In this document: piece after piece, positions 55,601 through 64,000 of the stretch | Position numbering within the stretch: position 1 is the first letter of the stretch | Layout: every line of letters starts with the position of its first letter | Source of the DNA: Camarhynchus parvulus | Taxonomy: Eukaryota; Chordata; Aves; Passeriformes; Thraupidae | DNA length: 64,000 nt | Assembly (NCBI RefSeq): GCF_901933205.1 | Contig: NC_044577.1 | Span: 1,178,001 to 1,242,000 of the forward strand | Direction of reading: 5' to 3' | Program-made: the position numbers and the translations under genes | The notes under the pieces: model-generated | Databases searched by the model: none | Seen by the model: only the letters and a program-made list of their open reading frames with translations | What the model was told of the DNA's origin: nothing

Positions 55601-56190
55601 TCAAAGGCCTTTTTCCATGCTTTATTTTCCTCAGTTATTATTAGAATTCACAGCTGTCCCACTGTTGGTGTCCACACATTTCGCACTCACAAATACACAC
55701 GTCGCCTGTTTGTACCTGACACGAAACACAACTTTGTATTTCACAGGGTGCCACGCTGGCTTTGCACTGGGCTACCTCCCTGTGTGCAGGGCTGGCTCTT
55801 TGCTTTGCTTTCCTTGGCCTTTTGCCATCGTGCTCCTTTGGCTGCCTGCAGAGAGGGGCAGCCCTATAAGGAGGGTGAAAGGCCCTGTCTCCAACGCAAG
55901 AGGTAAATGGAGCTCTCCTGGCCCTCAGCCCACGCTGTAAGCAGAGCAGAGCCTTTTCCCCAGCCCTGATGGCTTTCTGCCTGCTGCTGGCCCCTGGCCC
56001 CCATGGCCACTGAAGGGAAGGCAGATGCCCCGTGTGTCGCTGAGGTGTCATGACGGTCTCTGAATGGTGTGCAGATGCCCTGCATGCCCCTGAGGCCAGT
56101 GAGAGTCCCTGAGGGGAGGCGGGTGTCTGTCGTGTCCATCAGGGTACAGCGGTGTCACTGAGGGAACGTGAGCGTCACTGGAGGGGGACA
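55601..56190. other. Intergenic sequence, no recognised gene
   Basis: Short open frames on both strands without family resemblance. From about 56,040 weak repetition of GAGGGGACG/GTGAGCGTC-like words leads into the CpG-rich block. Confidence 0.4.
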
Positions 56191-56199
56191 CGGGCACGC

Positions 56200-56470
56200 C
56201 GCGTGTGGCTGAGCGCACATGCCGCCGGCTGAAGGGACGCCAGGGCCGCTGAGGGGACGTGGGCTCGCCCTGAGGGACACGGCAGGGCCGGGCCGGGCCC
56301 CGCTGCGCCGCCGCCGCCCGCTCCCCGCCGCAAGGAGGCGTTTCCCGCCCAGGCGCGGGCGGCCCCGCCCCGCCGCTCCCCTCAGCCGCGGGCGGCAACT
56401 CCAACCCGCTGGGGCCGCCCCGCGGGGCCGGGCGCCGGGCGGCCTTCCAGAAGCCCTGCGGGAGCTGCCC
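56200..56470. promoter_or_regulatory. CpG-rich island
   Basis: Very dense CG dinucleotides (for example CGCTGCGCCGCCGCCGCCCG, GGCGCGGGCGGCCCCGCCCC) in an otherwise CpG-poor interval, with GC boxes (CCCCGCCCC). No adjacent coding exon was recognised, so any promoter role is inferred. Confidence 0.5.
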
Positions 56471-57650
56471 TGGGGCTGCCCTGCGCTCATACACACCGAG
56501 GAGCGTGGGGCAGTGCTGGCTCAGCACCAGGGAGTGTTTCACTGTGCCAGGGGTAAAGCTGCAGCAGCTTACAGGGAGAGAACTTCCTAGCACAGCAATG
56601 CTGGAATTACCTGGTGTCACCTGTAGGGCACAGAATGAACATTTGGGCTTTCAAGTTGAGGTAATCACTGGACTGTGAGAATTGTGAAATCGCAGGTGAT
56701 CTGTCGAGTACATGTAGTGGATATTTGCGCAGGAAGATTTGAGGTGATCTCCAGGAGATTAAACTACTTTTGAGGAAAAGTCTGAGTAATTTCTAAAGGG
56801 CACATAGTGACATTTTGTGACAAAACCTGAGGTAAATGTTAGGGCAAAGACAGAACATCTGGGGGTAAAATCTCAGGTTCTCTGCCTTCCCACTCCCTCA
56901 TCCCATGCCCCAGCAGGGAGCTTTGCCCTCCCTGTCCCCAGCCAGCCCAGCCTGGGCACCTCAGGGATGCCCCCACCCTCCTGCTGAGGCCCGGCCTCGA
57001 GGGCTTCTGCCACAGGCCTGGGAGACGCTCTGGGGAAGCGCCAGAGCAGCCGGATGCCAGGAACAAGGCGGCTGCCGGGGGGCTGCTTGTGGCCTCTGCC
57101 AGCCCATTGCTCAGGGCTCCCCAGCGCCCCAGCCCCTCAGGGGCTGCCCCAGCCCGGCCAAGCTGCCCGGCAGCAGCGCCGCAGCCCCACAGCAGCTCCA
57201 TGGCAGCCCCAGCCCGAGGCACCTGGGAGCCCTCAGCAAGGCAGCCAGCAGCACACGGGCAGGAGCACACGGATGGCGCTTCCTGCCTGGCACGGGCCTT
57301 GTGCCCATCTCCAGGCACCGCTCTGGCAGGGATCCCCGCAGCTCCGGGCCCTGCCCAGCCGCTCTGCCGGCAGCACAAAGGCTTCAGCACAACCACCACC
57401 AAAGGCCCCCCTTCTGGCCATTTTCCCTGCGGCACTGCACGCCTGGGCAGCTGGCTGAGCACAAGCACCCTCTTTCCCCTCTTCCCCTATGCCCTGCGGA
57501 CCCTGGGCAGCAAAAGAAAGATCCTGGGAGTGTGTGTATATAACACAGTCTATATTTACATGGTAAAAGAAAACAAAAAAATGAAAAGAACATTCTTGAA
57601 GTAAAAGAAAATTCCTCCTGACTCAGGTGGCCCCAGCAAAAAGAGCTTCT
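56471..57650. other. Intergenic sequence between CpG island and MROH copy C
   Basis: An AT-richer stretch (56,590-56,870) is followed by GC-rich sequence with long but low-complexity frames on both strands. No family recognised. Copy C polyadenylation signal not identified with confidence. Confidence 0.4.
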
Positions 57651-57654
57651 GGCA

Positions 57655-60600
57655 TCAGCTCTCCACAGAGCTGCGGCAGGGCAGGCAGCCGAGCCGTGAC
57701 AGACGAGGCCGTGTCTTCCACGCCCTGCCCGCGGATCTTCGAGGTTCTCGAAGCATGGAATATCGAGACGGTAGCTCCTCTCCTGACTTGAGGATGCACA
57801 GGGTTTGAATTGCCAGGCTTCCGACGGCGAGGCTGATGTCATTTGTTTTGTCTTCCAGGGCTGCAAGCGAGAGGAACAGAGCCGCGGTCAGAGCCGGAGC
57901 TGCGGGGAGCCCAGGAGAGCCCCCTGCAAGGGCCATCGCAGCCGGCTCTCGCCATGGCCAGGAGGGAGCAGGGAGCAAGGGGATCAGCCCGAAGCTGCTG
58001 GCCAGGAATGGCCCACGGGGCCCTGAAATCTCGGTGCGCTCTGCCCACGGGAGCAGAGCCCTCCGCAGCCGGGGCAGGGCTTGCAGCTCTCCCCCCGGCA
58101 GCCCGCGCTGCCAGCCCGCTGCCCTCACTCACTCACCAGCGCAGATCAGCTGCAGCTCTCGCTGCTGCCCCCTCAGGTGCCGCCCGGCCGTGCCTGTGAA
58201 CACAGAGCCTGTCAGGGCCCAGCGGCACAGCTCCCTGCCAGCGGCGCTGCCGGCGCTGCGGCCACACGGGCTGCTGGCCCGGCAGGGCTCAGCCCGGCCC
58301 TTGCCGCACGCTGCCGCCCCAGGGCACGGCTGCCAGAGGGCGGCAGCAGCAATGCCCGGGCCAGGCGGGGCTCCACGGCGCCGGGCCCGGCTGGCGCTGC
58401 CGGGGCAGCAGGCGGGGCCGGGGCCGAGCTGCGGCGGGCCGGGCCGGGGAGGGAGCCCGGGCTCGTGGCTCACCCAGGAACCTGACGGCCGCCGCTCGCA
58501 GGGGCTCCTGTGGGCTCTCCAGGTAGCGCAGGGCCCGGCGCAGGTGCTCGGCCGCTCGGCTCCTGTCCTCTGCCAGCTGCAGAGAGCGGCGGGAGGGAAG
58601 GGTTGGCGCGGGCTCAGCCCCTGGGCCGGGCGCTGCCTGCGCCCAGCCCCGGCCTCCCCTGGCCGCACAGCCCCGAGGCGCGGCCAGCAGCCGCTGGCGC
58701 CGGGCTCCCGAGGGCAGGGGGCAGCGGGCCGGCTGCTGCCCGGGGAGCCGCGGGGCCGGCCCGCAGCCCCGCCGGGCCGGGGCTCCATGGGCACCCGGCT
58801 CGGGCCCACGGGAGCCTGGAGAGGAGCCCGCGCGGCCTCTGGCTGCAGCAGCGGGCAGGGGCACCGCTGCCCGCCCCGCACTCTGAGCGCCGCCCTCAGG
58901 GGCCTTCTCCGGGCTGAGGCTGGGGCTTGCAGGCCCTCCTTACCAGGCACTTGCTGAACTTCCACAGCTTCTGCTCCTTCAGCAGCTTTTTGAGATCCCT
59001 CCTCTTCATGAACTTTGGCCGCGCAAAGCAGCGTTTCCCGAGAAGCCTGGGGAGCAGCAGAGACGCGGAGATGGCCCCAGAGCCCGGGACACGGCACCCG
59101 CCTCCCCGTGCCAAGGCCTGGGGGAGGCTGCGGTCCAGCAGGCGCAGGGCAGGAGGCAGCCGAGCCCCTGCCAGGGGGACAGCAGCAGCCCACGAGTGCT
59201 CACCTCTGCCACAGGCTGATTCTCATCATGGCAGTGGAAGAAGAGTGGAAGCAGGCTCTGTTGCACAGGGCTTTCCAAAGGTTTTTCTCTCTCTTTCCCA
59301 AATACTCCATCATGTCTCGGAAGAGGTTGATGGAGAGCAGCTGGACCTGGCTATTATCCTATACCAAAACAAAGGAAAAAATACCTCAGCATTGGCTCCT
59401 GCAGGCCCCCCTGGGCACAGGGCTGGAAATGCACAGGGCACACAGTTTCCAGGCAGCAGCCAGTGGCTGTGGCTGGGGGCACAGAGCCTTACGTGGTCAA
59501 AGAGTGGCAGGAGCGCCTCAGCCAGCTGCAGGGCAGTGGCGGTTGACATCAGCATTTGTGACTTGTGCAGGAATATAAAGCTGAGTGTGATGAGTGTCAT
59601 CCCAGCTATCTCTGCGTCCTTGTCCCACAGCAGGGCACAAGGCTTTCGGTCAGGCTGCACATTCTTTCGGCCTGTGCGCAACACAAGTCTGTGAAAGCCC
59701 ACCCTGCTGCCGCAGGGCCCAGAGGCCAAAGGCCTGTCCCGAAGCGCTGGGGCAGCTGAAGCGGGAGGCAGGAGAGCTGGGAGCAGCTGCCCCAGCGCCC
59801 GAAGCCCAGGCAGGGCCAAGTGACCGCGTTCCCAGCGCAGCTTCAGCCAGCGCCCCCTTCTCACCATGGAGGGATCATCAATGAGCTCGAGCAGGGCCCT
59901 GAGCGCCAGGCGACGCCTCTCCCTGCACTCGCTCTGCAGGTACCGTGAAGAGACCTTCACAACACTGTCACCACATTGGCTGGAGTCCAGGCACTCGAGG
60001 AGCTGAAAGGCACATTGCAGTGACGGGGGAGCCGGCCGGCAGGAGCCCGGAGCCGCGCAGGGCCGGGCCCAGGCAGCAGCAGCAAAAAAGCAGCGCAGCA
60101 AAAAAAACGGGCACCGTCCCAGGCGGCTGTGCCTCGAGAGGGCGCAGAGCTGGGAGGCAGCTCAGCCAGGCAGCGCTGCACACCCGGCTCACCTCCACAA
60201 GGAACGCCAGGGCGGGCAGATCCCAGTGTGGCTCCTGTGTGCTGAGCAGCCAGAGGAGGTGGAGCGCAATGCTGGAACACGAGCGTATCAAGACAAGCAT
60301 GGCGCATCTCCCTAGGAGGGGCAAAAAAGGACCAGCAAGACGGAGCAAAAATCTCTCCAAGGAGTGACTGACAGAGCCTGCTGGTCTTTCAGCACCATCC
60401 TGCAAGGGGACCTGGGCCCTTTGAGGAGGTGTTGCCTGCTGTCGCTCTGTCCCCTCCCAGCCCTTTCCAGTCTGCTTGGCCGTCCCTCAGTGACAAGGCC
60501 CTGTGTCCCAGGGCCTCGGGCACTGTGTGGGCCAGCCCGGGCACGGGGCACAAATGCCGGGGGCAATGGGGAGAAGGGGAGTCTCACCTGGCCAGCAGAC

Positions 60601-62765
60601 CCACGGCGTAGTGGCGGGTGTCAGCACAGAGCAGCGTGTCCCAGCCACGCTTGCGTTCCACTGACACCACCACATCCTTGTACTGCTTTTGGCAGAGCAG
60701 GGACTTCAGGGTGTGCACTGCAAACCTGTGTGCACAGCAAAGCCCAGGTCACACTGGCAGCACTGGCTCCTTGGCAGGCCACGTGGCAGGGACAGGAGGA
60801 GTGGCATGGAGCACCTGTTGGGGCTGGTGGCAAGGCCGTGCTCTTCCAGGCATTCCTTCCAGAAGGTATTGACCTCCTCTGGCATCTCTTCTGTGCTGAA
60901 GAAGACTTGGAAGAGCAGATGCACAAATAGGCGGGGGAAATACGACCTCACTACACGTGGGACAGGGGGCTCCTGGAGCATCTTCCACATCACCACGGTT
61001 GCCTGCAAGGGACAAAGCCCCCCGAGACAGCGCTCAGTGCCGAGGTGTGCGTGTGGCAGGGCCCGAGCAGGGCAGGGAGAGGCCCGCAGAGACCTTGGCA
61101 GGGGGAGCACGGGGCCTGCTGGGCCTGAAGCTGCCCCTGGGCCGGGTTTCAGGCCAGCGCCTGAGGCAGGCAGATGCAGTGGGGGAAGGAGGATGGAGAG
61201 CTGCTGGAGAGGCGGCCCTGGGGCCAGCAAAGGCCACTTGCAGAAACTCACAGCCAGGCCAAAGACACCCGTAATGTCCCCATCGGAGGTGCACGTGCTG
61301 CGCTCTGGCCAGCTCCCCAGCACGTCCAGGAGGATCAGCTGCACTGGCTCCGCAGTCCTGGACGAGCACATGATGGTCTTCCACATGGAGATGGCAGCTC
61401 TGCGGGGTCAGAGCTCTGTCTCAGGGGGGTCTCAGACACGGCACCGGGGGAGCTGAGCTCGGGCTGGCCCGGCCTCTGCCTCTGCCCACTGGCCCTGGCC
61501 AGCAGCAGCCAGGCAGCCCAGCCCTGTGGGGACAGAGCCCTGAGGGGCGGCAAGGGAGCACGGCAGCAGGCTCGGGGGCTGACGTGCCAGGGCTGGGAAA
61601 GGCAGCAGCCAGAGGGCCCTGGAACTCTCTGTTGCTCAGACACCTGGGCCAGGCGGTACAGGCTGATGGGCTGGGGAGGCCTGAGCCCTCTGGGCAGGTG
61701 GGCCCCATACCTGTCACAGGACGGGGCCACACGCAGGAGCGTCACCACTGCGTCATCCGGGTGTGCTCTGGTGACATTCAGCAGGGCCTTGTCCAGCCTG
61801 TGCTCGGCAGAATCATTGGCCGTGAGCCATCGGTGAATGTACCTCACCATGGCGGGCACCTGGAGAAGGCACGGGGAGCCTTGGAAAGCTGCCAGAGGGA
61901 GCAATGTCCCCAGGGTCCCCAGAGAAGTGCTTCCCTTGCCAGCGCACTGCCATGGCCTCAAAGGCTCCCAGGGAGCAGCAGGCGTGGCTGGGGAAGCCGC
62001 GCAATTCATGGGGGGATTAAAGCCTGCCCCCAGGCTGCTTACTTGTTCTTGCCTTGTAAAAACCGTCCTCCAGGAGCAAATACAGCAGGGCGGCACTGGT
62101 CGCTCATGTAGGAAGCGGCAAGTAAGCTCTGAGCCCAGTGCCCATGGTGCTGGTCTCTTCCTGCCGAATGCTCCTGATGAAGTCGCAGACCAGCTGTAGG
62201 AGAAGGGCAGGAAGCCGGGGATGTTGCATGGAGTGCTGCACGCACGGTGCTGGGCTGAGCAGGGACAGCAGGCCCAGCCCAGGTGGGGGTGGCTGCAGGT
62301 ACCTGCGCTGTGCTGCGGAAGCGGCCACGGCTGGATTCCTGCTCGTGTGTGCGCTCCAGGGCTGCATCTGGCAAAGAGCGAGCGCAGCCAGAGCTGAGGG
62401 GCTGCGGGAGAGGCCGGAGAACACAGCCCAGCCCCGCGCTCCCCAGGCAGGGAGAGCCCCGGGATGCTGCAGGGGGATGGAGCACGGCCCCTGCGGGGTG
62501 TCTGCCCGGCCCCTCTTCCGTCCTGTCCGTGGGCATGTCCCCAGGGATGGCTTGGCATGGCATGGCATGGCATGGCATGGCATGGGGCCAAGTTGGCCGC
62601 AGGCTCCAGCCCTGCAGCCCAGCTCTGCCACTCACCCTGCTGTGGTAGATGGAATGGCACCACCTCTTCAGTCTCTTGTGCTGGGGCAGCTCCAGGGCCT
62701 TCTTCCTCCTCCTCCTCCTCCTCCACCCAGGCCAGCTTGGGCACTCTGGGGGGTCTCTGCTCCAT
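57655..62765 (-). pseudogene. MROH-like HEAT-repeat gene, copy C (damaged)
   Basis: Minus-strand exons: 62765-62636, 62367-62303, 62193-62043, 61859-61711, 61399-61252, 61002-60815, 60725-60588, 60311-60193, 60002-59865, 59671-59493, 59358-59204, 59046-58944, 58576-58474, 58193-58137, 57860-57655. The start ATG (MEQRPPRVPKLAW) differs from A and B and leads into a run of about eight Glu codons. Lesions: exon 3 is shrunken to 151 nt with a stop; exon 8 is +4, though an AG four bases downstream would keep 115 nt; exons 10, 11 and 12 are +2, -1 and +1. The last exon is longer and unlike copy B (ends LGCLPCRSSVES). Other exons match B in length. Probably a pseudogene, or a diverged gene with shifted acceptors. 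Confidence 0.68.
62553..62588. repeat. ATGGC pentamer microsatellite in MROH intron 1 (copy C)
   Basis: About six ATGGC pentamers at the position where copies A and B have GGGAT/CCCAT. The unit differs by one base from that of the other copies. Confidence 0.88.
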
Positions 62766-62949
62766 GTCTGTGCCTGGAGCTACTTGCAGGAGAGATGCCT
62801 TGGGAAAGCTCCGGGGCACCAAGTCCCACACTCTGCCCTTGGGGGCAGCTGCAGAATAGAAGCCTCGCAAAGACCACGGGTCACCAAGTCCTGTGCTCTG
62901 GCCTGGAGCTCAGCTGCAGGAACAACGCCTCAGAAAAGCTCCGGTGGGA

Positions 62950-63720
62950 AGGGGAACAAGTGCGCTCTGTGCGGGGGCTCCTCACGGCACCGCTCTGTCC
63001 CGTTGTGCCCCGCTGCGTGTTCCCAGCACCCGGGCAAGCTTCTATTTCCCACGTGTCACAAAGGGGCCTTGGACACCGGGTTCCGTTCCATGGCACGGTG
63101 ACCGTGCTGCAGCGTGTCACCCAGGGCCCTTGCACACACTGCCGCCTGCCCTGGGGCCGCCCCCAGCCCAGCCAAAGTGGCCCAGGCTGGAAGGAATCCC
63201 TGGCCCCAGGTGTCTAAGACAGCCCGACAGGATCTTTAGGAAGGGCTCAGAGCATCAGCAAACGCTGCCCTGCTCTGCGGGCTCAGGGCAGCAGAAGGAG
63301 CCCCCAGGGCTGCCGAGGCAGCCGCGCTGGGAAGGGCACGGGGCCTTCCAGGGAAGCTGGCACGGCCTCCTTGGGACACGTCCCGGCCGGTGGCCATCCT
63401 AAAGCCGCGGCTGTGACACGCACAAGGAACGGGTGGGCCCGGGCACCAATGCTGCTCTGAGCCCTGGGGCCCGGGCAGCGCTGACATCAGCAGCTGTGGC
63501 AGAGTCCCCGGCCAAGCAGAGCTGCCACCCCCCGAGCCCTGGCAGCGCTGGTGCCCGTCTCCTGCCCCAGAGACCTGTGCCCCCGGGGGGCTTCTGTGCC
63601 ACAGGGAGCCAAAGCCCACGTGCACTGGGGTTGTTTTTTTCCGGGGGGGCTGATGGCCGGCCAGCACCTGGAGCAACTGCTGGCAACACTTGGTCTCTGT
63701 CAGATGATGTTGCTCCTTCC
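62950..63720 (-). promoter_or_regulatory. GC-rich 5' region of MROH copy C
   Basis: Same orientation as the copy A region and nearly identical to it from about 63,045 to 63,630, including the dyad GCACGG-TGA-CCGTGC at about 63,092-63,106. This holds although the coding exons of A and C have diverged strongly. Confidence 0.6.
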
Positions 63721-64000
63721 TGAAATGTATTTTTCCATAGCAGGAATTAGCAGCTGCACAAAAGCACCAACAGCTACTGCATTTCACAGGACAGAGACTC
63801 TACAGAGACACAATCTGTCTCTTTGGACTTTTCTGCATGTTTTTCTTGCCTTCTGGAATAAAAAAACAGTCGAGTTTAAAGTTTAGTGCAGCATTGTTTG
63901 TGTGTCTGAGGCCAGCAGCTAATATCCCGTGCATTGGGAAAGTGCAGAAGACAGGGATAACTCTCAGAGGAGAAAGAGAAGGTGCTCTGTGTCTCTGAGT
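63721..64000. other. Window end, no recognised feature
   Basis: AT-richer sequence with an AATAAAAAAA run at about 63,856 that could be a polyadenylation signal. No gene identified. Confidence 0.35.

Noticed and set aside
61335..62870. 511-codon minus-strand frame as a single-exon gene
   Set aside because: It runs through exons 1-4 and their introns of MROH copy C. Splice borders shared with copies A and B explain the coding parts better.

Overview
The window looks like nuclear DNA of a songbird (passerine). It has intron-containing genes of the maestro HEAT-like repeat (MROH) type, which is greatly expanded in passerines, a CR1 scrap, avian-style endogenous retroviruses, many solo LTRs and a large GC-rich tandem satellite. 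There is no prokaryotic operon, CRISPR array or recognisable RNA gene. The organism call is inferred from these families; I could not search a database.

Layout. (1) 1-4,780: MROH copy A on the minus strand (exons 11 to 1, the rest off the left edge) with its GC-rich 5' region. (2) 4,780-8,305: a block repeated in inverted orientation at 53.7-54.5 kb, a solo LTR (4,820-5,530), an MROH-intron/satellite chimera, a probable second LTR, and stray satellite units. (3) 8,306-35,076: a ~190-bp satellite of roughly 74 units, framed by two direct ~1.14-kb repeats. A near-complete 9.47-kb provirus (12,052-21,523, minus strand) and two solo LTRs are inserted in the array. (4) 35,990-44,970: a decayed gammaretrovirus-like element on the plus strand, its pol split by three further solo LTRs. 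(5) 45,270-52,235: MROH copy B on the plus strand, an inverted partner of copy A. (6) 52,235-57,650: mostly non-coding DNA with a CR1 fragment, the displaced inverted block, an AT-rich LTR-like stretch and a CpG-rich stretch. (7) 57,655-63,720: MROH copy C on the minus strand with its 5' region.

The MROH copies share one 15-exon structure. Exon lengths and phases agree between copies, which supports the models, but each copy has lesions: a 1-nt loss in exon 1 of A, a broken exon 3 in B, and several indels in C. Their sequence is a mosaic: some exons and the 5' region are nearly identical between copies while neighbouring exons have diverged, which suggests gene conversion.

The most striking single element is the young provirus. 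It has betaretrovirus-like gag-pro-pol (tRNA-Lys-type primer site, two -1 frameshifts, a dUTPase-like segment before the protease) joined to an env whose transmembrane subunit looks alpharetroviral. Its 756-bp LTRs differ at only about 7 positions by eye, and pro, pol and env are open; the one obvious break is a stop codon in gag.
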